From Planctomycetaceae bacterium (lineage in GTDB: Bacteria; Planctomycetota; Phycisphaerae; Tepidisphaerales; Tepidisphaeraceae): a DNA stretch of 64,000 nt. The notes under the pieces were generated by a model that saw only the letters and a program-made list of their open reading frames with translations, was not told where the DNA came from and did not search any database. Positions 8,571-17,030 of the stretch are shown in pieces; the stretch's first letter is position 1; the number at the start of each line of letters is the position of its first letter. The translations under genes were made by a program, and so were the position numbers. The stretch covers positions 107,518-171,517 of the forward strand of contig JAIYCY010000007.1 of assembly GCA_027487775.1 (NCBI GenBank), in the 5' to 3' direction.

Positions 8571-10760
8571 TCACTTGCTGACTTCTTCGAGGACGGCCTT
8601 GGCGACGTTGGCGGGGACCGGGGCGTACTTGAGCGGCTCCATCGCGCTTGCGGCGCGGCCGGTGCTCATGCTGCGCAGGTCCGTCGTGTAACCAAACATC
8701 TCCGACAGCGGAACTTCGGCTTCGATGATGACCGTGTTGCCACGCTCGTCAGAATTAATGATCAACCCGCGGCGACGGTTGAGGTCGCCGGTCACGTTGC
8801 CGACAAAGTCCTTCGGCGTGGTCACGACGACCTTCATGATCGGCTCGAGGAGCTGAAGCCCCGCCGCCTTGGCGGCATCAATGATCGCGAGTCGGCCCGC
8901 GAGTTCGAAGGCGATCTGGCTCGAGTCGACGTCGTGGTAACTGCCGTCCGTCAGCGTCACCTTCACGTTGATCAACGGAAAGCCCGCCAGCACGCCCGTC
9001 TTGGCGGTCTGACGAATGCCATACTCCACCGACGGAATGTATTCCTTCGGAATCGTTCCGCCGACGATCTTGTTGACGAACGCGAGGTTGTCTTCCCAGC
9101 GCAAGTCCTTGAGATCTTCCGGGGGAAGCGGATTGCCCATGCCGTCCGTGCCGTCGAACGGTTCCACCGTGATCCAGCAGTCACCAAACTGACCACGACC
9201 ACCAGACTGCTTCTTGTGAACCCCGCGGATGTCCTTCGCCGAGCCGGTGAGGGCTTCGCGGTAGCTGACCTTGGGCTTGCCGACGACGACATCGACCTTG
9301 TAGTCGCGCGTCAAACGCATCTTGATGATTTCAAGGTGCAACTCGCCCATGCCTGCGATGATCGTCTCGCCGGTCTCTCGATTGTAATTCGAGCGGAACG
9401 TCGGATCCTGACGACGCAGCTTGCCCAGTGCTTCGGACAGCTTGTCCTTATCGCCCGCAGCCTTGGGCTCGATCGACATGCTGATGACAGGCTCGGGGAA
9501 GGTCGGACGTTCGAGAATGATCGGATGCTCCGGATCACAAATCGTGTCGCCCGTGTTGGCTTCGTTGATGCCGATGACCGCCACGATATCGCCCGCCTCC
9601 GCGACGGGATGCTCGATACGCGTGTTCGCGCTCATGCGATACATACGACTGATGTTTTCCTTCGAGTTCTTGTTCGCATTCAGCACGCGCGTGCCCTGCT
9701 CAAGCTTGCCCGAGTAAACACGCACATACGTCAGCGTGCCGAACTTGTCGTCGACAATCTTGAACGCAAGCCCGCAGAAAGGCTCGTCCGGCGTCTTGTT
9801 ACGCTCCAAAACCTTGTCGTTGTCCCGCACATCCACACCACGCACAGACTTGGAATCCAGCGGCGAGGGAAGGAAGTCGACCACGCCGTCCAAAACCTGC
9901 TGCACGCCCACATACTGATACGCCGAACCGCAATAAAGCGGGTGAGCACGGAAGTCGATCGTCCCACGACGCAACGCCGCACGCAGCTCGCCCTCCTCGA
10001 GCGACTCAGGATCGGTCAGGTACTTGTCCATCAACGCGTCATCAAGCTCGGCGATCTTCTCGAGCATGATCGCGCGATACTTGTTGTACATCTCGATCGT
10101 CTCGGCGGGCAGCGTGTCGATGGCTACCATCTTCACAGTCTGGCCCTTGTCTTTGTCATCGCCGAACTTCGCGGGGACGTAGGCGATCTTGGAGATCATG
10201 TCGATCACGCCCTGGAACGTCTCGGCCTTGCCGATCGGGATCACCACCGGGATCGCCGGCGCACCCAGACGATCGAGGATCGTCTTGTAGCAGAACTCAT
10301 AGTCGGCCCCGACCTTGTCCATCTTGTTCACGAAACAAATTCGCGGAACATTGTACTTCGTCGCCTGACGCCACACCGTTTCAGACTGCGCCTCCACGCC
10401 TTCCTTGCCGTCAAACACCGCCACCGCGCCATCCAATACACGCAGCGATCGCTCCACCTCGGCCGTGAAATCGACGTGGCCGGGCGTGTCGATCAGGTTG
10501 ATGTTGATCATCGGCGAAGTCGATGCCTTGTTGATCCAAGCACCCTTGCGCCATTCACAGAACGTCGCGGCAGAGTTGATCGTGATGCCACGCTTCTGTT
10601 CTTCTTCATCGAAATCCATGACCGCGGTCCCTTCATGGACCTCGCCGATCTTGTGAATGCGTCCGGTGTAATAAAGGATTCGTTCGGACGTGGTGGTCTT
10701 GCCCGCGTCGATGTGGGCGGCGATGCCGATATTCCGAATGAGCGAGAGGTCGCGTGCCAT
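8571..10760 (-). CDS. fusA: Translation elongation factor G
   Basis: GTPase that drives ribosomal translocation and, with RRF, recycling. P-loop AHIDAGKTTT (residues 15-24), switch II DTPGHVDF (91-98) and NKMD (145-148) are intact. GITINSAATF marks switch I, and the C-terminal part has the domain IV/V features (GRGQFGDCWITVEP, EPIMKVVVTTPKDFVGNVTG, GYTTDLRSMSTGRA). It has 729 residues versus about 700 in E. coli, partly from a short insertion near residues 72-86. It is not in a str operon: comF is convergent on one side and tRNA-Phe lies upstream. Planctomycetes can have several EF-G paralogues, so this may not be the only one; the domain order is canonical. Confidence 0.95.
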   Translation of the reverse strand: MARDLSLIRNIGIAAHIDAGKTTTSERILYYTGRIHKIGEVHEGTAVMDFDEEEQKRGITINSAATFCEWRKGAWINKASTSPMININLIDTPGHVDFTAEVERSLRVLDGAVAVFDGKEGVEAQSETVWRQATKYNVPRICFVNKMDKVGADYEFCYKTILDRLGAPAIPVVIPIGKAETFQGVIDMISKIAYVPAKFGDDKDKGQTVKMVAIDTLPAETIEMYNKYRAIMLEKIAELDDALMDKYLTDPESLEEGELRAALRRGTIDFRAHPLYCGSAYQYVGVQQVLDGVVDFLPSPLDSKSVRGVDVRDNDKVLERNKTPDEPFCGLAFKIVDDKFGTLTYVRVYSGKLEQGTRVLNANKNSKENISRMYRMSANTRIEHPVAEAGDIVAVIGINEANTGDTICDPEHPIILERPTFPEPVISMSIEPKAAGDKDKLSEALGKLRRQDPTFRSNYNRETGETIIAGMGELHLEIIKMRLTRDYKVDVVVGKPKVSYREALTGSAKDIRGVHKKQSGGRGQFGDCWITVEPFDGTDGMGNPLPPEDLKDLRWEDNLAFVNKIVGGTIPKEYIPSVEYGIRQTAKTGVLAGFPLINVKVTLTDGSYHDVDSSQIAFELAGRLAIIDAAKAAGLQLLEPIMKVVVTTPKDFVGNVTGDLNRRRGLIINSDERGNTVIIEAEVPLSEMFGYTTDLRSMSTGRAASAMEPLKYAPVPANVAKAVLEEVSK

Positions 10761-11055
10761 AGTCGATTCGATCTGCGGTGAACGTCATCGGGTTCGAGCC
10801 GACGGTTCCGCAAAGCCCAAAAAAGGTTTAGTCTTCCCGAGGCGTGCCGTACCACGTCGAGACTGAATATCCGTTGAAATACAACGGGACAACTGGCCCC
10901 TCAGACGCGCACGGATCGCCCGAGTCCAGCCATGCTACGACCCCCGCCCATCCTGTCAAGCACCCAAGAAAGTCTTCAACTTCACTCCCCACACACACAC
11001 CAACCCGCCAGAAACCCCGATATCCTGATGACCCAAAACCGCCAACAAAACCGCA
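10761..11055. other. Intergenic region upstream of fusA
   Basis: Nothing coding is visible. The region must carry the minus-strand fusA promoter and leads into the tRNA-Phe promoter on the plus strand. A poly-A stretch (AAAAAAGG) lies at about 10821-10828. Confidence 0.3.
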
Positions 11056-11083
11056 TTGATTGTCCCGCTCATTGGAGTATACT
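11056..11083 (+). promoter_or_regulatory. Predicted sigma-70-type promoter of tRNA-Phe
   Basis: TTGATT (11056-11061), 16 bases, then TATACT (11078-11083). The -10 box lies inside a perfect 12-base palindrome GGAGTATACTCC (11074-11085). The tRNA starts ten bases downstream, a spacing typical for a stable-RNA promoter. Confidence 0.55.
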
Positions 11084-11093
11084 CCTCCGTCCC

Positions 11094-11166
11094 GGTCAGG
11101 TAGCTCAGTTGGTAGAGCATGCGACTGAAAATCGCAGTGTCGCCGGTTCGATCCCGGCCCTGACCA
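11094..11166 (+). tRNA. tRNA-Phe (GAA)
   Basis: A 73-base cloverleaf: acceptor GGTCAGG/CCTGACC, D arm with GCTCAGTTGGTAGAGC, anticodon stem TGCGA/TCGCA around loop CTGAAAA (anticodon GAA at 11127-11129), T arm GCCGG-TTCGATC-CCGGC, discriminator A. The 3' CCA is not encoded. Confidence 0.97.
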
Positions 11167-11256
11167 TTTTCGGGGGTTACTGCGGTCTGTGACGCTGTCG
11201 CGCCGACTCGCCCATGAGATTGTTTTGAAACCTCGCCTCGGTCGGGCGGATTCTGT

Positions 11257-11283
11257 TTGTCCGACGCGCGTTTGGTCTATACT
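11257..11283 (+). promoter_or_regulatory. Second predicted promoter downstream of tRNA-Phe
   Basis: TTGTCC (11257-11262) and TATACT (11278-11283), spaced by 15 bases, or 16 if TTTGTC is used. The -10 box is identical to that of the tRNA-Phe promoter. It would start a transcript at about 11290. Confidence 0.45.
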
Positions 11284-11289
11284 GTTGAG

Positions 11290-11652
11290 CGGTACACCGA
11301 TCTGCAGTGTTCGAGATTGTGCGCCAAAAAAGCGGTCGAACCGATAAGCGTCCTTTTGGGACCCGGTCGCCCGGCGGGCGGGACGTGCAGTGGATCGCGA
11401 CGGACAACGGACTCCTGATCACTCAGTTGCCCGAACCTCCAATAGTCGATCCGAGACTCGACCCAAACGTCAGGATCAGAAGCCATGTGCTTCATGGAGC
11501 TTAGATTCCCCCCGAGGGAATCGTGCCCCATCGACCAACACCTGAACCCAAGTTTTCAAAGCTGGGTTCGTCGCTCCGGCCCACACACGACACAGGCGGA
11601 TCCGGTCGTACTTTCTTCACACACCCCATCCGATCCCCGGATGGGGTTTTTC
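11290..11652 (+). other. Unidentified small transcription unit (structured RNA or 65-residue ORF)
   Basis: A unit of about 360 bases is bounded by a promoter-like sequence (11257-11283) and an intrinsic terminator (11624-11652). It contains several potential hairpins: GATTCCC/GGGAATC near 11505-11523, GAACCCA/TGGGTTC near 11545-11572, and GC-rich complementary pieces between 11347 and 11382. It also contains a frame starting with GTG 11307 and ending at TAG (65 codons), with no clear ribosome-binding site. I compared it with the conserved cores of tmRNA, RNase P RNA and SRP RNA and found no match. A new sRNA or a small protein are both possible. Confidence 0.4.
11624..11652 (+). terminator. 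Rho-independent terminator of the small unit
   Basis: Perfect eight-base stem CCCCATCC/GGATGGGG with a seven-base loop, followed by TTTTT on the plus strand. Confidence 0.75.
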
Positions 11653-11691
11653 GTCGGACTTGCCCTTTGCATCCACCATCACGCAAAACGA

Positions 11692-11733
11692 ACCGGGCGA
11701 CCGATTCTGCCAAATCAGAACCGATCGCCCGGT
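11692..11733 (-). terminator. Terminator-like hairpin downstream of the PEP-CTERM gene
   Basis: Arms ACCGGGCGA / TCGCCCGGT (nine perfect pairs) with inner pairing CGGTTCTG/CAGAATCG. On the minus strand it is followed by TTCGTTTTG. It lies about 75 bases after the stop at 11809. The outer arms recur almost exactly in the hairpin at 15491-15520. Confidence 0.6.
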
Positions 11734-11808
11734 GTTCGGAGGAGGTCTCTTTTCATGCCTCAGCCCAAGGGGCGATGAAGCAGACAGCAACTCAACAGCG
11801 TCAGCAAA

Positions 11809-12750
11809 TCAGTGGCGACGACGCAGACCCAGCACCGCAAGCCCCGCCAACGCGCCGAGCGTCGCGGGCTCGGGGATCACGACGGTCGCATTCAACGCGA
11901 AGTCGTCAAGACCGGTCCGCTGACCCATGTTCTTGTTGCTGAAACGAACTTCCAGCCGGTAAAGACCAGCCACCAGCGAACTGTTCGTCTGATCGATCGC
12001 AGTCGCTGCAAAGGGAACGACATCCGCACCAGCACCGCCGATCGATGTCGTTGACTGTGTCGTCGCGCCCGCAGCCTGGAAGGCGGAATAGAAATCGAAG
12101 TTGGTGGAATTATTCAGCCCGACAATCCGAACATTGTAGAACGGGTTCGTGTTGCTCGAACCGGTCGCGGCGTTGGCAGCGTACCAAGTTCCGTTGGTCG
12201 CGACCTGTCCGGCGTCAAAGTTTGCGGACAGACCGGTCAGGGTGACCCCCGACTTGACCTCGAACACAAACGAAAACGCACCGACCGCGGCGGCTGTCGT
12301 CGTTGTGCTACGCGCGACGCCGGCAGAGTTAAATGCAATGTGGTTGTTCGGAGTCCCGTTGCTCAGGCTCGAAGCGTTGATCGGCGTAGAAGCCCCGTCA
12401 GAATAAGATCCGTTGCCCAGCATCAACAACCATTTACCCTTGTCGATCGGGTCCGCGATGCTCCCGTACGTGTGCGTGCCGACCGTCATCGTGGTGATCC
12501 CAGACAAATCAACCTCGGCCGCATTGGCAACAGACCAGCTGGAAAGACCTACGTTAATCCCGACCGGCCGTGCAGTCGTCGAAACGCCGTCATTCACCGG
12601 CACGGTGTCACTCGCATTCGACCCCGCAAAGGCGGTCGATAGCACGACCGCGCCGGACGCCTGCTGAACCGAGCCAACCATCGACAAACCCGCCATGACC
12701 GCGAACGCGACCATCCCAAAACGATCCGACTTTCGATTGATGATGCTCAT
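11809..12750 (-). CDS. Secreted PEP-CTERM sorting domain protein
   Basis: Exported 313-residue protein of unknown function. The start ATG 12750 has an excellent GGAGGAGAGGT upstream; a signal peptide follows (basic MSIINRKSDR, hydrophobic MVAFAVMAGLSMVG, then QASGA). The middle is Ser/Thr/Asn/Gly-rich beta-type sequence without a family I recognise. The C-terminus VIPEPATLGALAGLAVLGLRRRH is a textbook PEP-CTERM signal: the PEP motif, a hydrophobic span and an Arg-rich tail recognised by an exosortase. Such proteins are usually exported to the envelope or exopolysaccharide matrix. A longer in-frame opening to 13044 lacks a ribosome-binding site and would bury the signal peptide. Confidence 0.85.
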   Translation of the reverse strand: MSIINRKSDRFGMVAFAVMAGLSMVGSVQQASGAVVLSTAFAGSNASDTVPVNDGVSTTARPVGINVGLSSWSVANAAEVDLSGITTMTVGTHTYGSIADPIDKGKWLLMLGNGSYSDGASTPINASSLSNGTPNNHIAFNSAGVARSTTTTAAAVGAFSFVFEVKSGVTLTGLSANFDAGQVATNGTWYAANAATGSSNTNPFYNVRIVGLNNSTNFDFYSAFQAAGATTQSTTSIGGAGADVVPFAATAIDQTNSSLVAGLYRLEVRFSNKNMGQRTGLDDFALNATVVIPEPATLGALAGLAVLGLRRRH

Positions 12751-13104
12751 ACCTCTCCTCCTCAAATCAGACAAAATCGAGCTTTTCAAGTCACGACTCA
12801 TGCGACGCAAACTCGAACCTCGCCGCACTCCATAATTATGCCCCAGAAACACCGCCGGTCGAGCCGATTTCCCGCCGGAATTGCGAATCATCGGTATATT
12901 ATTGCGACAAATCGACCCCAAAACGCCCAAAAACCCGCATTGTGATGCACCCCTCTTTTTCAAACCTGGGGCATCGGACATCGGACGGCCCGGCTCATGA
13001 GCGACAACTTGATTGAGCCGCCTCACCCCAAACTTCGCCCCCATCCTTCACAACGCTTCGAGAACTGGCATCACACATCCTTCCCCAACATCCATCGACC
13101 CACA
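12751..13104. other. Intergenic region upstream of the PEP-CTERM gene
   Basis: 354 bases with no credible coding frame. On the minus strand TTGGGG (12921-12916) and TATACC (12898-12893) are 17 bases apart and could form a weak promoter for the gene at 12750, with a leader of about 135 bases. An AT-rich ATAATTATG element lies near 12831-12840. Confidence 0.3.
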
Positions 13105-14130
13105 TCACGCAATCACCGACACCAGCTCGGCCTCGAGACGCGCTAACGCCTCCGCGATCGGCATCTCCATCCGCAGGCCCGCCGCACGCGCGTGTCCGCC
13201 ACCCCCGAATCGCTCGGCAAACCGCGCGCAATCCAAACCCGCAGCACCATCCAAACGAACCGACTTGCTCCGAAGACTCGCACGCACCGCTCCACCCTCC
13301 GGCGGCTCGGTCAACAAGACGCTCACCTCAACCTCACGCGCGATCAACGGAAGATTCACCATGTTCTCCGTGTCCGTCACCTGCGCACCCGCCTCCGCAA
13401 ACTCCTCTCGCGACACGCTCATCAACGCTACGCGACCCCCTCCAGCAAATCGCAAATTCTGCATCGCAATCCTCTGCACACGCAGCCGAGCCGATCGCTC
13501 ATTCTGATTCAGCAACCGATTCATCGCATCAAGATCCAGCCCCCGCTCCATCAAATCGGCGACTCGCCTAAGCGTCGCTGGCGTCGTATTCGAAAACTGC
13601 AGCCAGCCCGTGTCCGAAGCGATCGCCACGAAACCCGCTCGCGCCATCTCCGCATCCAAACGCACGCCCAATCTCTCCGCAAGGTCCAGCGCCATCTCCC
13701 CCGCGGCCGCTGCGGTTGTGTCCACCCACCGCGCCTCGCCCCAACCCTCCTGCGTCTTGTGATGATCCACCACCACCACCCGAACATCCGATCGCTCAAC
13801 CCATTTCTCCAATCCCGGCAATTGCGATCGCGTGCCCGTATCGATCACCAACATCACATCAAACGAGCTCGCCCACGCCTCATCCAAAACCTCACCACGC
13901 CCCGCATCAAGCACGCGATGCTCAATCGCAACATCGTTCAGAACAAAGGCGTATTTGTTCGGGAGTCTGGAGAGCAGGAGGACTTCGGCGTGCTTACCAA
14001 GATGCCGCAACGCGACTGCAACGACGGCAGCCGACCCCAGCGCATCGCCGTCGGGTTTGACGTGCGTGGTGATGAGAACACGAGACGCCGCAAGCAGGGC
14101 TGTGACGATCGGATCGGACGGATGACTCAT
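13105..14130 (-). CDS. DHH/DHHA1 phosphoesterase, NrnA-like (nanoRNase / pAp phosphatase)
   Basis: Likely degrades 2-5-base oligoribonucleotides and/or dephosphorylates 3'-phosphoadenosine 5'-phosphate in the cytoplasm. Metal-binding motifs of the DHH superfamily are in order: THVKPDGDALGS (residues 22-33), VIDTGT (D97), VVVVDHHKTQ (DHH at 122-124) and SDTGWLQFSNT, then the DHHA1 glycine-rich RFGGGGHARAAG close to the C-terminus. With ATG 14130 the length is 341, typical for NrnA. The open frame extends to 14232, but MSHPSDPIVTALLAASRVLI matches the family start. No strong ribosome-binding site is visible. Confidence 0.87.
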   Translation of the reverse strand: MSHPSDPIVTALLAASRVLITTHVKPDGDALGSAAVVAVALRHLGKHAEVLLLSRLPNKYAFVLNDVAIEHRVLDAGRGEVLDEAWASSFDVMLVIDTGTRSQLPGLEKWVERSDVRVVVVDHHKTQEGWGEARWVDTTAAAAGEMALDLAERLGVRLDAEMARAGFVAIASDTGWLQFSNTTPATLRRVADLMERGLDLDAMNRLLNQNERSARLRVQRIAMQNLRFAGGGRVALMSVSREEFAEAGAQVTDTENMVNLPLIAREVEVSVLLTEPPEGGAVRASLRSKSVRLDGAAGLDCARFAERFGGGGHARAAGLRMEMPIAEALARLEAELVSVIA

Positions 14131-14224
14131 GCCAGAAGTCGTAACCGCCGACCACACGCGTGGCAAAACAAAGCCCCATCGCAGTCGCTTCAATACACAT
14201 ACGCAGGCAAAGCAATCTAAAAGA

Positions 14225-14256
14225 GAAGACACCGCCTTTCAGGGGTCGGTGTCTTC
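14225..14256 (-). other. Ten-base-pair perfect hairpin upstream of nrnA-like gene
   Basis: GAAGACACCG / CGGTGTCTTC with a 12-base loop. On the minus strand it is followed by TCTTTTAG, so it could be a weak terminator for transcripts arriving from plsC or a leader hairpin 95 bases before the nrnA-like start. Confidence 0.45.
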
Positions 14257-14370
14257 CGGAGGGGAGAAAATGCGCCATCACGCGCGTTGCGTATCAAGGT
14301 TTTCGACAGCCAACTCAACATCCAAAACCGAAGCCACAACCCAAACGTCAAGCCACATCCAACACAGCAC

Positions 14371-14454
14371 GCTCAACACAAGTCGTTCAACACAAGTCGT
14401 TCAACACAAGTCGTTCAACACAAGTCGTTCAACACAAATAGTTCAGCACAACCC
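14371..14454. repeat. Six tandem copies of a 14-base repeat
   Basis: Unit GTTCAACACAAGTC. Copies begin at 14371 (first base variant GC), 14385, 14399, 14413, 14427 (ends AATA) and 14441 (GTTCAGCACAACCC). The middle copies are identical. There are no spacers, so it is a simple tandem repeat rather than a CRISPR. Confidence 0.9.
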
Positions 14455-14727
14455 AGACTCGACTCGCACAACCGCCCCGTTTTTCCGATGCCCATCGCCT
14501 CGCGAGGCAACCACCCACTCGCCAACCATTCTCCATCTTACCCAAGTTAGCCTATCGCGAGCGTTTCAGAAGTCAAATCTATTCCAAATTATCGCTTGAC
14601 AATAAATAGATCGTCCCGGGCGTCCGGGAAACTGCACCGAAATTTACGATTTTTCCAAAAAATCGACCCGACAGCCAAAGTGGGGCGGTTTTACTGGGTC
14701 TTACTGAGAATAAAATGCGCGAACTTG

Positions 14728-15381
14728 TCAAGAGTCGCGGCGCGCAGCGATCGTTTTTTTGAGCAAGTCACCGATCACGACCTGCAGCGGGTCGATGGCA
14801 TCGCGTGCGTCGCGGTCGGCTTGATGATCCCAAACGGTCGGCGGAATGAGCGGGCCGAAGCTGATCCAAACATCGCGCGGCAGCAGGTACGCTCCGGGCA
14901 GGCTCGAGTTGCGTTGACTTCCATCGAGGGCGACCGGAAGGACCGGCGCGCGGGCACGTCGCGCGATGTGCATCGCGCCGGGCGCGAAGGGAAGCAGTTC
15001 AGATGATCGTTCGATGCGACCTTCGGGAAAGATGCCGACGACCCGGCCGGCATCGAGGGCGCGCAGCGCACGCTTGAGCGATGTCGCATCGCGCTGACCA
15101 CGTTTCACCGGAATCACCTCCGCCAACTCAAACAACCAGCCGAGCCGGCGCAACGCGAAAAACTCCGCAGCCATCATCCAAATGATCGGGCGCGGACAAC
15201 ATGCCTGAATAAACGAAGGATCCGCACTGCACGTGTGATTCGCAACCAATAAGACCGGCCCGCGCTCGGGCATCCGACAAGGCTCGACAATCCGAATGTT
15301 GTGATAGCCGTGACACAACAACCGATTGAACGCCGCCAATGGCCTCAAGGCAGGATGTCGACCAAACTCACGCGACCGCAT
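14728..15381 (-). CDS. plsC: 1-acyl-sn-glycerol-3-phosphate acyltransferase (PlsC-like)
   Basis: Adds the second acyl chain to lysophosphatidate in phospholipid synthesis at the membrane. The catalytic HX4D motif is NHTCSADPSF (H49, D54); the substrate-binding FPEGRIERS lies at 118-126, and PVLPVALDGS is the fourth block. With ATG 15381 the protein has 217 residues, usual for short PlsC proteins; an upstream in-frame TTG at 15393 would add four. No transmembrane segment is obvious, as in several soluble-looking PlsC homologues. It is transcribed in the same direction as the pseudopilin gene upstream, separated by a terminator-like hairpin. Confidence 0.85.
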   Translation of the reverse strand: MRSREFGRHPALRPLAAFNRLLCHGYHNIRIVEPCRMPERGPVLLVANHTCSADPSFIQACCPRPIIWMMAAEFFALRRLGWLFELAEVIPVKRGQRDATSLKRALRALDAGRVVGIFPEGRIERSSELLPFAPGAMHIARRARAPVLPVALDGSQRNSSLPGAYLLPRDVWISFGPLIPPTVWDHQADRDARDAIDPLQVVIGDLLKKTIAARRDS

Positions 15382-15490
15382 GCACTGATTCAAGCAGGTT
15401 GCGGGCGAGGCGTCTACTCAATGGGTCGCAAAGGCGTTCGCCCCGATCCGCCGATCGTTCTGCCCGTCTGCGCCCTCACCAACAAAGCAT

Positions 15491-15520
15491 CCGGGCGACC
15501 GACTTGCATCGATCGCCCGG
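15491..15520 (-). terminator. Terminator-like hairpin downstream of pseudopilin gene
   Basis: Minus-strand arms CCGGGCGATCG / CGGTCGCCCGG pair over 11 bases with one U-G wobble in RNA and an eight-base loop. It sits 38 bases after the stop at 15558. Only a weak T-rich stretch (GCTTTGTTGG) follows. The same two arms occur at 11692-11733. Confidence 0.55.
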
Positions 15521-15557
15521 AGCGCGGGGTGGTTGAACTGTTGCGAACCAGTCCGGT

Positions 15558-16583
15558 TCAGTTGATCGGGCGATACGGGCTCACGCGAACACGCCTGGCG
15601 TCGCCGCGGGTGACGGTCTCGGCGTGACCGTCGACGAACAGCACGTTGATGCGGCCGCCGTTACGACCATCCCGAGTCGCGCGGCTGTTGTGACGGTCCC
15701 AAGGAATCTTGTTGCCGAGCCAGCTCGCACGAGCAATGCCCGCCAGCGTGCCGAGTTCGCCCGGCTGAAGGTTCGGAGCGTAGCTGCCGAAGTTGGTCGT
15801 GATGTAGAGCATGTCGGATGCGTCCAACGGGTTGGAACCCCCGCCGGCTGCGGGACGAACTCCCGCGTCGGACATCAGCAAAACTTCCGAAGGCTTGTGA
15901 ACCTTGTCGATCTTGCCCGAAAGCGACTGGCCCAGCTTCGCATCGTTGCCGCTGCTGCCGATCAGAGGCGCCGGACCACCCACCACACCGAGCCAAGCCG
16001 ACCATTCGCCGAAGTAGCTGCGAATCTGCGTCTCGCCGGGACGGGCCATGCTGATGACGGTGATGTCTGCGTTCACGCCATAGCTCACCGGGAAGAACGC
16101 CGTGTCCACCGGATCGTTCGTCACGTTGTTGAAGATGCGATAGCCCGCCTGCACGGGCAGATCAAGCCACTTGTCCGACGGGCACTCAAAAATCTTCAAC
16201 TGCTCGCGACGAGCGGCCTGAAAGTTCGCACCACTGCGACGCGTCATGTACATGACCAGAGAACTATAGAAGTCGGCGAGGAATCCATCGTCTCGATACA
16301 CATACCGTGCACGGTTGGGATCAAAAGCCTTCGCCACCGAGTCGCTCGAGACCGTCTGAATGTACCCCTTCTTCTCCGCCGCCATGATCGCGGTGGCCTG
16401 ACCGGCACTCTTGAGGTTCGCCAGACACTTGACCAGATTGGCCTGTTCACGCACGCGATTCAGTGCCGGCAGAAGAATGCTGATCAGCAGAGCGATGATC
16501 CCGATCACCACCAGCAACTCCACCAGCGTAAAGCCGCACATCCTACGACCCGTGACATGGGCCTGAAGTTCACTCCGCTTCAT
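15558..16583 (-). CDS. Prepilin-type N-terminal cleavage/methylation protein (pseudopilin-like)
   Basis: Exported protein with a type IV prepilin leader: basic [17 protein letters not shown], cleavage after Gly, then [20 protein letters not shown] and the amphipathic helix. After about 50 residues of pilin-like helix comes a large globular part with [12 protein letters not shown] and, near the C-terminus, [13 protein letters not shown]. This is the H-X9-DG type pattern found in the very large planctomycete families of such proteins. ATG 16583 has GAGGTGG just upstream. 341 residues, longer than a classical GspG/GspH. The role is unknown; a type II secretion or surface role is inference. It follows the amylase genes in the same direction. 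Confidence 0.85.
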   Translation of the reverse strand: MKRSELQAHVTGRRMCGFTLVELLVVIGIIALLISILLPALNRVREQANLVKCLANLKSAGQATAIMAAEKKGYIQTVSSDSVAKAFDPNRARYVYRDDGFLADFYSSLVMYMTRRSGANFQAARREQLKIFECPSDKWLDLPVQAGYRIFNNVTNDPVDTAFFPVSYGVNADITVISMARPGETQIRSYFGEWSAWLGVVGGPAPLIGSSGNDAKLGQSLSGKIDKVHKPSEVLLMSDAGVRPAAGGGSNPLDASDMLYITTNFGSYAPNLQPGELGTLAGIARASWLGNKIPWDRHNSRATRDGRNGGRINVLFVDGHAETVTRGDARRVRVSPYRPIN

Positions 16584-16910
16584 AAACCACCTCGTTCCGC
16601 TAAGAATCCGACAACTCTCCATCGCCACTCGGCACAACCCTGCCGAACCGGGGCACATCTCCGACCGATCGACCCGCCTCCAAGGCCACCCACCCCAATC
16701 GCCCTATCTGATCCGCCCCCGGGCTATCGACGTCGCGTCGATCACCCGATGACGCCTTCATCATCGATCGATTCGATTGTATCACGTCGTTTAACCGTTT
16801 CACTCCAATTTTACGCGCCGTCCACAGATTTCCCGATTTTCAAATCCGCACACGCGGTGAACCGGTCTCACTGGTATGGATATTTCTCCATCTGATCGGG
16901 ACTTACACAG
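16584..16910. other. Intergenic region upstream of the pseudopilin gene
   Basis: No coding signal. On the minus strand a TACAAT box lies near 16776-16781, a candidate -10 for the pseudopilin gene without a convincing -35 partner. The tandem repeat at 16911-17030 follows. Confidence 0.3.
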
Positions 16911-17030
16911 CCCGCTCACGCGATGCCAAGCCCGCTCAAGCGAGGCTAAGCCCGCTCAAGCGATGCCAAGCCCGCTCACGCCAGACTAAGCACCCTCACG
17001 CCCGGCTAAGCCCGCTCACGCCCGGCGACG
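16911..17030. repeat. Six 20-base tandem repeats overlapping the 3' end of a GH13 gene
   Basis: Units start at 16911, 16931, 16951, 16971, 16991 and 17011, consensus CCCGCTCACGCGATGCCAAG with variation mostly in the second half. The last unit contains the TGA stop and the final codons of the amylase gene (stop at 17016-17018), so coding end and repeat are fused. Confidence 0.9.

Larger units (their letters stand above)
14131..14727. other. Repeat-bearing intergenic region between nrnA-like gene and plsC
   Basis: 597 bases without a supported gene. It holds the hairpin at 14225-14256 and the 14-base tandem repeat at 14371-14454. The 14560-14700 part is AT-rich and includes TTGACA (about 14596-14601), but no matching -10 box is evident. 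Confidence 0.4.

Noticed and set aside
8514..10781. 755-codon plus-strand open frame
   Set aside because: It lies exactly antisense to fusA, whose protein is unmistakable; the frame is open only because of the GC-biased codon usage of fusA.
11290..11652. tmRNA, RNase P RNA or SRP RNA
   Set aside because: The conserved cores (tRNA-like ends of tmRNA, GAGGAAAGTCC of RNase P, GGTCCGGAAGGAAGC of SRP RNA) are absent.
14371..14454. CRISPR array
   Set aside because: The 14-base units are directly adjacent without spacers, and no cas genes are present.
16911..17030. CRISPR array
   Set aside because: 20-base units without spacers; a plain tandem repeat.
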